From TMED78 sp036337035 (GTDB lineage: Bacteria; Pseudomonadota; Gammaproteobacteria; Steroidobacterales; Rariloculaceae): 64,000 bases of DNA. Both the position numbers and the translations under genes were made by a program. The DNA lies in contig JAYZFC010000002.1 in NCBI GenBank assembly GCA_036337035.1, forward strand, positions 62,001-126,000. Direction: 5' to 3'. Positions 1 to 8,419 of the stretch are shown in pieces. How positions within the stretch are numbered: position 1 is the first letter of the stretch; every line of letters begins with the position of its first letter. Under the pieces are notes generated by a model. The model did not search any database, was not told the DNA's origin, and saw only the letters and a program-made list of their open reading frames with translations.

Positions 1-1173
1 GATTACAAAAGCGGTCGGCATTTTTTACAGGTTCCAGGGCCAACTAATGTGCCTGACAGAATTATCCAAGCAATAGCTAAACCAACAATAGATCATAGGG
101 GGCCAGCTTTCTCAGAGCTTGTTCTTAATATAATTCCCAGACTAAAAAAAATATTTAATACAGATTCACCAATAATGATTTACCCAAGTTCTGCAACTGG
201 TAGTTGGGAATCAAGTATCGTCAATACTCTAAGCCCTAAAGATAAAATTATGATGTTTGATAGTGGTGATTTTGCTCTTAAATGGAAAATTGTTGCTGAA
301 AGATTTGGTCTAGAGATTATTTATGTACCTTGTAATTGGAGAGAGGGTATAGACCCAAATGTGATTGAAGAACTGCTCAAAAAAGATACAAAACAAGAAA
401 TTAAATCAGTAATGGTTGTTCATAATGAAACATCAACTGGGGTTGCCAATTCAATGAAAGAGATTAGGGAAGCAATCAACCAATCGAGGCATCCAGCATT
501 GCTAATGGTTGATGCTGTTTCTTCGGCTTTCTCAATCGAGTATCTTCAAGATGAATGGGATGTAGATGTAACAATTGCTGGATCTCAAAAAGGACTAATG
601 TTGCCCCCTGGTTTATCATTTAATGTAGTAAGTGAAAAAGCTCTTAATGCTCATAAAAAAGCAAGCTTGCCAAAAAGCTACTGGAATTGGTCAGATGTGT
701 TACCTTCAAACGAAACTGGATTTTATCCATACACCCCAGCTACAACTTTACTTTTTGGCTTAAAAGAAGCTCTCATTATGATAGAGGAAGAAGGTATGGA
801 AAATATCTATAAACGACATTATCATCATTCTCAAGCAACTCAAAAAGCAGTAAAAGCATGGGGATTAGAAAATCATTGTTCAATTCCTAAAAAAAGTAGT
901 CACACGGTAACCACAGTAAAAATACCAGAAAACTATAGTGCTAATAATCTTCGTTCAGTAATTCTTGAAGAATTTGATATGTCATTAGGAACTGGTCTTG
1001 GAAAATTAATAGATAAAGTATTTAGAATAGGTCATTTAGGTAGCTTTAATGATCTAATGCTCTTAGGTACTCTTTCAGGAGTTGAAATGGGGCTTGAGCT
1101 AGCCAATGTTCCACATAATAAAGGGGGCGTTCAAGCTGCAATGAGTTATTTAATATCTAATAAAAATAATTAA
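1..1173 (+). CDS. Serine-glyoxylate / alanine-glyoxylate class V aminotransferase (5' partial)
   Basis: The reading frame is open from base 1, and in-frame residues GRHFLQVPGPTNVPDR precede the first GTG at 49, so the true start lies outside the window. The N-terminal PGPTNVP and DHRGPAFSEL stretches are typical of serine-glyoxylate/alanine-glyoxylate aminotransferases (PLP fold type I, class V). The predicted Schiff-base lysine is in the SQKG motif (about bases 585-596), followed by LPPGLSFNV. The family moves an amino group from serine or alanine to glyoxylate, giving glycine and hydroxypyruvate or pyruvate. Hydroxypyruvate could feed the hydroxyacid dehydrogenases further along; that link is inference. 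The fold call is firm; the exact donor is not. Confidence 0.85.
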   Translation, partial: DYKSGRHFLQVPGPTNVPDRIIQAIAKPTIDHRGPAFSELVLNIIPRLKKIFNTDSPIMIYPSSATGSWESSIVNTLSPKDKIMMFDSGDFALKWKIVAERFGLEIIYVPCNWREGIDPNVIEELLKKDTKQEIKSVMVVHNETSTGVANSMKEIREAINQSRHPALLMVDAVSSAFSIEYLQDEWDVDVTIAGSQKGLMLPPGLSFNVVSEKALNAHKKASLPKSYWNWSDVLPSNETGFYPYTPATTLLFGLKEALIMIEEEGMENIYKRHYHHSQATQKAVKAWGLENHCSIPKKSSHTVTTVKIPENYSANNLRSVILEEFDMSLGTGLGKLIDKVFRIGHLGSFNDLMLLGTLSGVEMGLELANVPHNKGGVQAAMSYLISNKNN

Positions 1174-1204
1174 ATAACAATCGATTTAACTAATGGGGGT
1201 CATC

Positions 1205-2677
1205 ATGAAAATAATATTATGCATATCAAAGATTGTCAGTTTATTTATTTGTATTTCTTCTTTATCGGTTGCGCAGGAATTTCAAATTTATGGCGAGACC
1301 AATTTTGAAGCAAGTGGAAATCATGAAGCTCATAAGAAATTTATAGAAGGTTTATTACAGCTCCATAACTTTGAATATGACGATGCGAGGAATAGTTTTT
1401 TATTAGCTCAAGATATTGATCCAGATTTTGTTATGGCCTATTGGGGAGAAGCATTAACTTTTGAGCACCCACTGTGGAGTAGACATAATTTACAAGCTTC
1501 AAGAAATGCCTTGGCAAAAATAGCTCAATCAAAAGAAGAAAGAATAAACAAAGCAATAACTGAGAGAGAGAAACATTATATAGAATCTATAGAAATTCTA
1601 TTTGGTGAAGGTAGCCAAGAAGAAAGAGAAATAAATTACTCATTAAAATTAAAAGAAATTTATGAACAATATCCTGATGATCTTGATGCTGCAGCCTTCT
1701 ATGCTTTATCGCTTATCACAATTAGTCACGAAGGTAGAGATTTTTCGCTGTATATGAGGGCTGGCGCTATAACAGAAGATATTTTATTAATTAATCCAAG
1801 GCATCCAGGTGCACTTCATTACGCCATTCATTCCTATGATGATCCAATCCATGCTCCTCTAGGGCTTAGAGCTGCAAAAACTTATGTTGAAGTAGCGCCT
1901 TCTGCTGTTCATGCACTTCATATGGGTTCACACATCTACTTTGCCTTAGGCATGTGGGAATTAGGAACAGAGAGGAATACTCGTTCTTTCGAGGAGGCAA
2001 TTGCAAGAAGAGCAAGCCCCGACGATCCCTATGGAAACCAGGCATACCACGCTTTAACTTGGTTAATCTACTCACTAAACCAAGAGGGTAAACATGATCA
2101 AGCTGCAGAAAAATTATCGATAATAGAAAAACAAATGAAGCTTCATAATAGAGTTATGGATAGACAAAATTTTATTGCTGGCAGATCATCTTACCTTATC
2201 GATACTCAAGATTGGCTTGGTCACTTTGCTAAAATTGAGGTTAATTATGAAGGTTTATCTCCTTATTTCGTCTCGACAGATCAATATATTCAAGGAGTAA
2301 TAGCACTCAAAAATAAAGACTTAGAAAGCGCGTTAGTTGCTTTACAAAATATTAATGGTTCAGAGCCAATTCAAACAAAAAGCAGGTCAGCAATGGCGCC
2401 AAGATTAATGCATCTATCACTAGAAGCTCAAATAGAGCTTATTAAAGGAAATGAAAAAATTGCAATAGATTTAATGCAGCAGGCAGTAGAAATGGAATTA
2501 AGTGTCTCACCTGAATATGGCCCACCAGTTCCGGTTCAACCTACAGCAGAACTACTAGGAAATATATACCTTATACTAGACAAAAAAACTCTAGCTAAAG
2601 AGTCATATGAAGAATCCCTAAAAAATACTTTTGGTAGACTAATATCAGAAAATGGACTTAAAAAATCTATAGAATAA
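1205..2677 (+). CDS. Exported tetratricopeptide-repeat protein of unknown role
   Basis: An in-frame ATG exists at 1193, but the ATG at 1205 has a GGGGGT Shine-Dalgarno at 1195-1200 and begins a clean signal peptide ending in SLSVAQ, so I choose 1205. The mature protein (about 465 residues) is helical with degenerate TPR units, for example near the N terminus (HNFEYDDARNSFLLAQDIDP) and in the C-terminal third. A conserved-looking HYAIHSYDDP segment with nearby histidines lies mid-protein. Such proteins probably sit in the periplasm as scaffolds or binding partners, but no enzymatic motif is visible. It follows the aminotransferase by about 30 nt on the same strand and may be co-transcribed with it. 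Confidence 0.75.
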   Translation: MKIILCISKIVSLFICISSLSVAQEFQIYGETNFEASGNHEAHKKFIEGLLQLHNFEYDDARNSFLLAQDIDPDFVMAYWGEALTFEHPLWSRHNLQASRNALAKIAQSKEERINKAITEREKHYIESIEILFGEGSQEEREINYSLKLKEIYEQYPDDLDAAAFYALSLITISHEGRDFSLYMRAGAITEDILLINPRHPGALHYAIHSYDDPIHAPLGLRAAKTYVEVAPSAVHALHMGSHIYFALGMWELGTERNTRSFEEAIARRASPDDPYGNQAYHALTWLIYSLNQEGKHDQAAEKLSIIEKQMKLHNRVMDRQNFIAGRSSYLIDTQDWLGHFAKIEVNYEGLSPYFVSTDQYIQGVIALKNKDLESALVALQNINGSEPIQTKSRSAMAPRLMHLSLEAQIELIKGNEKIAIDLMQQAVEMELSVSPEYGPPVPVQPTAELLGNIYLILDKKTLAKESYEESLKNTFGRLISENGLKKSIE

Positions 2678-2742
2678 ATAAATCTAAATTATACAAATTA
2701 TGCTAGTTTCAATTTCTAAATGAAAAGAAATCAAAAAAAATC

Positions 2743-3861
2743 TTAACTTGTAGTATCTGAATCGATAGGCAATTCAATTTCCTTTGCTAGCTGAGCTGAT
2801 TTGTCCATAGCCATAGTTAACATCAAATTTCTATGCCCTTCTTCTGCGGTCGCATGTGGTGTATCAATATCATATAAAATTCTTGTAAACCAAGATATAG
2901 TTTCCTCTTTCATAGGTCCCCAAAATTGATTATTCCAAATATCACCAGGAGGATAGCTTGTAAGAAAATCAACATGGCGCTCCATAGGAGGTTGAAAATT
3001 ATTAGTAGTATAACCAGCTGGTAAAGGCTCTTCAGTCGCTAAAATTAAATCCCTATGCGTATCCTCAACATCTATAACACCTTTTGATCCAACTATACCT
3101 ATCTCCAATCCGTAAACAGAACCAGGCCATACTGATGGTAGGCCCCAGCTAATATTCATTGAAAAAATGCTTCCGTCATCCATAGTAAAAAGACCAAAAG
3201 TTGAATCTTTTGTTCCTAAATGAGAAAGTGCTTTCTCTGTAGATCTTGCATATACAGAAATTGGATTCTTACCTTCCATAAGCCACATAGACATATCCAG
3301 ACTATGAGTTCCAGAAACTACCATAGGAGTTAAATTATCTCTATTCTTAGTCTTCGAAATAGTAGCAATAGGAACCATGCGGTTCATTAAAGCGCGAGTA
3401 ATAACAGAATGGACATCACCTATTTGTCCGTTAGAAATTCTCTCTTTAATTGCCAAAAATCTTCTTCTAAACCTTTGGGTGTATCCTACACACGCATCTA
3501 CTTTATTCTGTTTTAATGCATTAATAATCGATAATGACTCACTTATATCGGTAGCTAGAGGCTTCTCAACAAAAATTTTATGATTATGCTCAATTGCTAA
3601 AAGTGTTGGCTCTGTATGACAATTTTCATCTGTAAGAATCATAGCGGCATTAACTTCAGGACGCCTTAATAACTCTGACATATCAGTTGTAAAGTAATCC
3701 GCTTTAATATCTTTCGCTAACTTATTTCCAAGATCCTTATTTAAATCACATAAGCCAATCCATTCCACTCCTGGATAATCTCTAGCGATACTAGATCTTA
3801 TTCTTCCAATAGTTCCACACCCAATAACCGCTAAGCCAATTTTTTTTGAATCATTACTCAC
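2743..3861 (-). CDS. Gfo/Idh/MocA family NAD(P)-dependent oxidoreductase
   Basis: This is a 372-residue cytosolic dehydrogenase. The N-terminal Rossmann motif is VIGCGTIGR, and the family signature EKPLATD sits near residue 100. A C-terminal alpha/beta substrate domain contains GTHSLDMSMWLMEG, the family's histidine-containing motif. Members oxidise or reduce sugars, inositols and sugar acids. It is the last gene of a TTT-transporter operon (tctC-tctB-tctA-this gene) and overlaps tctA by 4 nt. It is therefore probably the first enzyme acting on whatever that transporter imports. It is one of three family members within 16 kb. Substrate unknown. Confidence 0.9.
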   Translation of the reverse strand: MSNDSKKIGLAVIGCGTIGRIRSSIARDYPGVEWIGLCDLNKDLGNKLAKDIKADYFTTDMSELLRRPEVNAAMILTDENCHTEPTLLAIEHNHKIFVEKPLATDISESLSIINALKQNKVDACVGYTQRFRRRFLAIKERISNGQIGDVHSVITRALMNRMVPIATISKTKNRDNLTPMVVSGTHSLDMSMWLMEGKNPISVYARSTEKALSHLGTKDSTFGLFTMDDGSIFSMNISWGLPSVWPGSVYGLEIGIVGSKGVIDVEDTHRDLILATEEPLPAGYTTNNFQPPMERHVDFLTSYPPGDIWNNQFWGPMKEETISWFTRILYDIDTPHATAEEGHRNLMLTMAMDKSAQLAKEIELPIDSDTTS

Positions 3862-5354
3862 AAGACACCTTTTTTATTATTAAAAATACCATCATAAAAT
3901 GTATACAAAACTACAAATAGAAGAATCGTTCCAAGTTTTCTATCCCATAAAACACTAATAAAGCCTTGATCCTGAAAAACTAAAAGAGCGCGCCTAAAAT
4001 TCTCATCAGCTAATGGTCCCAAAATTATTGCTAATACTATAGGAGCTAAAGGAAAATTTAAACGAAAAAGAATATATCCTATGACTCCAGAAATAAGCAT
4101 TACATATACATCAAAATAATTAAAATTAACTGCGAATGATCCAAGAACACAAATTGGGATGATTAAAGGCATTAATATAGCTTTTGGAAAATTAAATAGT
4201 TTAACACATGGTTTAATTAACAATATTGCCATGCCATACATAAAAAAATTCGCGATTATAAGGCCAAGATAAATATAGAAAATTAAGCCTGGATTTTCTG
4301 TTTGGATTAATGGCCCAACCACAACATTCTTCAATTCGAGTGCTGCCAAAATAGCAGCTGCAGCGGCGTTACCTGGAATACCTAAAGCCAAGGTTGGTAA
4401 CATTGATCCTCCAACATTTGCATTATTTGCTACCTCTGAACAAACAATTGCCTCATAACTACCTTTTCCCCATTTTTTCCTTTCTTTTTTACTTGCTCTT
4501 CTTCTACCAATATCATAAGAGAAGAAAGATGCTATATTAGCACCTGCTCCAGGAATAGCGCCTACCAAAGTCCCTATTAGCCCAGAACGTATACTAGGCT
4601 TGGCATATTTAATGAGCGTTTTAAATGAGGGTAAAATATTGCTAACTGCCGAGGTTTGGTTTGAGTTATCTCTTTGAGGAAGAACCCTAAGAATTTCAGT
4701 TAAACCAAATAATCCAATCAATACAGGTATAAAGCTAATTCCATCTTCTAGATTATATGAATTAAAACTAAATCTAGGAACACCGTGGATAGAATCGAGG
4801 CCAACAAATGAAATAATTAAACCTATACAACCAGCAATCCAACCTTTTAACGGAGATTCTCTAGAAGACATGGAGCCACAGATTGCTATACCCCAAATAG
4901 ACAGTAAAAACATCTCCCAAGATCTAAACTGAAGAGCAAAAAATAAAATAGCTGGAATTAAGGCAATCAACAAAATAATACCAATCCAGTTTCCTAGAAA
5001 TGAAGCCGAGATCGCAGTACCTAAAGCTAGGCCTCCTTCTCCTTTTTTAGCTAGGATATTACCCTCAAGCATTGTAGGGACTGCATCAGGCGTGCCCGGT
5101 ATATTCAAAAGAACTGCAGATATAGCGCCGCCAAAAACACATCCAGTATATACACCTAACATAAAAAAAATGGCGACTGATTGAGTCATTCCAATGGTTA
5201 ATCCAATCAGCAAAGTCATTGCCATCGTTGTTGATAACCCAGGCATAGCTCCCCACAAGATTCCTAATGTGACTCCAGATAAGCATGCAAACCATAAGAT
5301 AGGATTATTTAAGATATAAAATAATTGATCCTGAACTTGTAAAAAAACTTCCAT
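3858..5354 (-). CDS. TTT transporter large permease, TctA family
   Basis: This 498-residue polytopic inner-membrane protein has many hydrophobic segments. It carries the two glycine/proline-rich TctA signatures, WGAMPGLSTTMAMTLLIG near residue 35 and GAIPGAGANIASFF near residue 270. Length matches the family norm of about 500. TctA is the large membrane subunit of tripartite tricarboxylate transporters, which take up carboxylates using an ion gradient. The gene lies between tctB (10 nt upstream) and an oxidoreductase (4-nt overlap), in the usual C-B-A order. The carboxylate transported cannot be read from the sequence. Confidence 0.93.
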   Translation of the reverse strand: MEVFLQVQDQLFYILNNPILWFACLSGVTLGILWGAMPGLSTTMAMTLLIGLTIGMTQSVAIFFMLGVYTGCVFGGAISAVLLNIPGTPDAVPTMLEGNILAKKGEGGLALGTAISASFLGNWIGIILLIALIPAILFFALQFRSWEMFLLSIWGIAICGSMSSRESPLKGWIAGCIGLIISFVGLDSIHGVPRFSFNSYNLEDGISFIPVLIGLFGLTEILRVLPQRDNSNQTSAVSNILPSFKTLIKYAKPSIRSGLIGTLVGAIPGAGANIASFFSYDIGRRRASKKERKKWGKGSYEAIVCSEVANNANVGGSMLPTLALGIPGNAAAAAILAALELKNVVVGPLIQTENPGLIFYIYLGLIIANFFMYGMAILLIKPCVKLFNFPKAILMPLIIPICVLGSFAVNFNYFDVYVMLISGVIGYILFRLNFPLAPIVLAIILGPLADENFRRALLVFQDQGFISVLWDRKLGTILLFVVLYTFYDGIFNNKKGVL

Positions 5355-5364
5355 TAAAATTCTC

Positions 5365-5895
5365 TTAAAAATATCCAGGCATCAATATGCCAAAACCGTA
5401 TCTAAAAATAGCTGATAAACTTTCAACAAAAATAAACACAATAGAGAAACATCTTAATATTTTTTTATCCCAAAATATTTTCACAATAATAGTGATCATA
5501 ATTGTAGAAATAATTTGAAAACTACTTAGCCTATAATCAAATAAAATAATTGGCACAATAAACTCAAATCTAGTGAAGCCAACTGTAAAGACATAAATAG
5601 AAATTAATGCTAATAAAAGAAAAGTTCTCTTATTTTCTTGAGTAATATCTAATTCAAAATCGAGCTTTCTTAACTTGAAAAAGCCATTTGATCTTATTGC
5701 TTGTATGGCAAGCAAGATAGAAAGAAATAATAGTGCTAACGAGGCAATAAAAGGCAATAATCCAGGAGCAGTATAAATACTTCCAGGAACATCTAAATTA
5801 AGAGATAAAACCATTACTATAATTGAGAAAATAGAAAGCACTAGAGCGCTTAAAAGATCCTTAAAGAAATCATTACTTTTTCTTTCGTCAATCAC
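5365..5895 (-). CDS. TTT transporter small permease, TctB family
   Basis: This 176-residue protein has about four to five membrane segments. Its size, hydrophobicity and position between the substrate-binding protein and TctA identify it as TctB; the primary sequence of this family is poorly conserved. The start is a GTG overlapping the tctC stop by 8 nt, with GAGG immediately upstream; no ATG is available before the second membrane segment. It probably forms the small permease subunit together with the adjacent TctA. Confidence 0.85.
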   Translation of the reverse strand: MIDERKSNDFFKDLLSALVLSIFSIIVMVLSLNLDVPGSIYTAPGLLPFIASLALLFLSILLAIQAIRSNGFFKLRKLDFELDITQENKRTFLLLALISIYVFTVGFTRFEFIVPIILFDYRLSSFQIISTIMITIIVKIFWDKKILRCFSIVFIFVESLSAIFRYGFGILMPGYF

Positions 5896-6970
5896 CCTCT
5901 AATTCCTCTAAAGGCTGATAGTTAATAGGAGGCCACCATAAATGAAACTCTTCTGGTGAAGGAAGGTTTAAGATAGCTGGAGATCTTGCCTCTGGTATAG
6001 CCAGTCTTTCAAATGTCGCTGCTGATATAACTTCCAACTCTGCTGCCCTTCTGTCAGCTTCACTTCCAAGAACTAGATCTAATTTAAAGTTTCTACTTGC
6101 TAAAAAATCTCTAAAGCCCTTAGAGTTAGCTGCATTAATAAATGCTTCTTGTAATTGAATGATTATATCTATCGGTGTATCTCTTCTAATACCAAGATTA
6201 TAGTTACCATTAGGCGGAAGCTGCTCGTTAACAGAAGATAAAAAATTATATATAGAGGGCAAAATAATGCTATTTGAGAGAGAGATATCATTTGGGCTAG
6301 TTTGCTGAATTGAATCTAATTGTCCAGATTGAAAAAACTGAATATGTTCGTGTATTCCACCTCCTGCAATATCAACTTCTCCATTAATTCCTGCCAGAGT
6401 TGCTAATCTTCCACTTCCATAAGGTATATATTTAAGCTCTATTCCTGCAGAATGAGCAACAACTGCAGCTAATTCATGCCATTGACCGCCAGTACCAGAT
6501 GTAGAAATAGTTATTTCACCAGGAGCCTCTCTTGCGGCTGCAACAATATCATTAAAATTTTTAAATCTGGAATCAGGGCGTACAGCCCAACTACCAGTAT
6601 TTGAAGCTGCTTGCATAAAATACCAATCTTCCCAAGAAATAGAGTCATCTCCACCACTTATTCTAGAATATTTATTAAAATTTGATGCTCCTAATAAAGT
6701 ATAGCCATCATTCCTTTTGTTCAAAACATAGCGGGTAGCTAAAGCTCCAGCTCCACCAGGCCTATTAACAATGTTTATTCTCCAACCTGTAGCTTCACTC
6801 ATTTCCTTTGCTAGCGCGCGCAGAACCGTATCAGTTCCTCCACCAGTAGAGTACATAACCACAATCGTGATTGGTCGATCTGGCCAATCTGCTATAGCAT
6901 GGCTTATATAGAAGTAAGCACCAAAAAAAAAGATAAGCAGATAAAATTTTTTAAGATTTTTTATTCTCAT
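5888..6970 (-). CDS. TTT transporter periplasmic substrate-binding protein, TctC/Bug family
   Basis: The open frame extends further upstream to 7093. The ATG at 6970 has AGGAAG about 6 nt before it and starts a normal signal peptide, so I choose it. The mature protein begins near ADWPDRPITIVV and continues with the Bug-family loop MYSTGGGTDTVLRALA, then NIVNRPGGAGALA, which contact carboxylate ligands in this family. About 360 residues including the signal peptide is somewhat longer than the usual 320. It is the first gene of the TctC-B-A-oxidoreductase operon and is transcribed divergently from the M24 gene at 7108. Confidence 0.9.
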   Translation of the reverse strand: MRIKNLKKFYLLIFFFGAYFYISHAIADWPDRPITIVVMYSTGGGTDTVLRALAKEMSEATGWRINIVNRPGGAGALATRYVLNKRNDGYTLLGASNFNKYSRISGGDDSISWEDWYFMQAASNTGSWAVRPDSRFKNFNDIVAAAREAPGEITISTSGTGGQWHELAAVVAHSAGIELKYIPYGSGRLATLAGINGEVDIAGGGIHEHIQFFQSGQLDSIQQTSPNDISLSNSIILPSIYNFLSSVNEQLPPNGNYNLGIRRDTPIDIIIQLQEAFINAANSKGFRDFLASRNFKLDLVLGSEADRRAAELEVISAATFERLAIPEARSPAILNLPSPEEFHLWWPPINYQPLEELEGD

Positions 6971-7107
6971 TAGCTTCCTAAAGATATAAGAGTTTCCAGC
7001 CTCCTTCAAGTGGTTAAAAAAATAATTTATAAGGATTGAAAAAATAGTATAATCAACTACTATCATAATAATTAAGATTAATAACCTACACATAAAGGAG
7101 ATTAGTT

Positions 7108-8391
7108 ATGGCCAACTTTGGCATAGGTGGAGTTGATTGGCAACAAAGAGTTAACTGGGAACGTATGAGAACCTATCGACTTGAAAGAGCAAGAGATCAT
7201 ATGAAAAAACATGGTTTAAGCGCTCTAGTATTGATGTACGACGAAAATATTCGCTATGTTACAGCTACGATGACTCCAGGTTGGTGTCGGCTAAAACCAG
7301 GACTAAGGTATGCAATGTTATGTGGAGATGATGCTCCAGTAATTTTTGAGCAGGGAGATATTGGAATGCAGATCAAGAGGCACTCCCCTTGGATACCCCC
7401 AGAAAATGTTCGCTATTCCTATGCATGGATTAAAGGAGCTGCTGGTCCTGCTTCTAAGCAACAAGTAGGTAAATTTGTTAAAGCAGTAAAACAAGAAATG
7501 AAAAAAAGCGGTGTTGCTGGTGGAAAAGTTGGAGTTGATTTTGTTGATATTAATCTTATGAAGGCTTTCGAAGAAGAAGGAATTGACTGGACTGATGGAA
7601 TGACTCCAATGATGGAATCAAGAGCAGTTAAAAATGTAGATGAACAAGAATGCTTCAGAATGGTTGGAGCTATTGGCGATGCTGCTCATTGGGAAACAAT
7701 GAAGTTTCTTAGACCCGGTATCACTGAAAACCAAGTTACTGCTCATATAATGAAATTCTTATACGATATTCCTGGTATAGAAGATGTTGAAGACGTTATT
7801 GTTTCATCAGGGCCAAATACTTGGCCAAACTGGAGAAATTTCTCAGATCGTATAATTAAGCCAGGTGATATTGTCTTTATGGATTTAGCTGCTCTAACTT
7901 GGAATGGCTATAAATCATGCTATTACAGAACTTATTGTGTTGGCAAAGAACCAAGTGAGCAACAAAAAGAGACTTATGCTACTGCCTTGGATTGGCTCTA
8001 TAAAGCTATTAATGAGGTAAAACCAGGAGCGACTACTAGAGATATTGCCTCTGTATGGCCTTCCTCAAAAGAAGTTTGGGGTTATGAAGAAGAAGATCAA
8101 GCAGCCGCAAATCTCTGGGGCCATGGGCTTGGGCTTGCTCAATATGACCCCCCTGTAATTTCAAGAATATGGTCTTTAGATCATCCTATAGAAATTCAGG
8201 AAGGAATGACATTTGCTCTAGAAACTCAGCATGGGATCCCTTTTGAATATGGTGTTAGGATTGAAGAAATGCTTATTGTTCACTCTGATCATACAGAAAT
8301 TGTTTCTAATTTCCCTGTAGAAAAGATAACTGTAGTTGATCCAATTTCAGGCTACGCTGCACCAGATTCTAGAGATAGAAAACTAGTGTAA
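7108..8391 (+). CDS. M24 (pita-bread) family protein with an altered metal site
   Basis: This 427-residue protein has an N-terminal creatinase-like domain (about 1-180) and a C-terminal pita-bread domain (about 190-410). Metal-ligand counterparts are D259, H339 (in GHGLGL), E372 and E386 (in VRIEEM). The second aspartate expected in the D-x(10-11)-D motif is absent: the segment reads DLAALTWNGYKSCYYRT, with C271 or S270 at that position. M24 members include Xaa-Pro peptidases, creatinase and the DMSP lyase DddP, so peptidase activity should not be assumed. AAGGAG precedes the ATG. The next two genes follow closely on the same strand, suggesting a three-gene operon. Reaction unknown. Confidence 0.8.
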   Translation: MANFGIGGVDWQQRVNWERMRTYRLERARDHMKKHGLSALVLMYDENIRYVTATMTPGWCRLKPGLRYAMLCGDDAPVIFEQGDIGMQIKRHSPWIPPENVRYSYAWIKGAAGPASKQQVGKFVKAVKQEMKKSGVAGGKVGVDFVDINLMKAFEEEGIDWTDGMTPMMESRAVKNVDEQECFRMVGAIGDAAHWETMKFLRPGITENQVTAHIMKFLYDIPGIEDVEDVIVSSGPNTWPNWRNFSDRIIKPGDIVFMDLAALTWNGYKSCYYRTYCVGKEPSEQQKETYATALDWLYKAINEVKPGATTRDIASVWPSSKEVWGYEEEDQAAANLWGHGLGLAQYDPPVISRIWSLDHPIEIQEGMTFALETQHGIPFEYGVRIEEMLIVHSDHTEIVSNFPVEKITVVDPISGYAAPDSRDRKLV

Positions 8392-8419
8392 AATACTAAA
8401 ATAATAGGGTCTTGATTAT

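Noticed and set aside
2678..2742. A weak TTTC/GAAA dyad as a terminator between convergent genes
   Set aside because: The stem is only about four A/T-rich pairs and not distinguishable from chance.
7108..8391. Naming the M24 protein as the DMSP lyase DddP
   Set aside because: The ligand spacing is similar, but the second aspartate is Cys or Ser, the extra acidic residue beside the first is absent, and no other DMSP genes are near.
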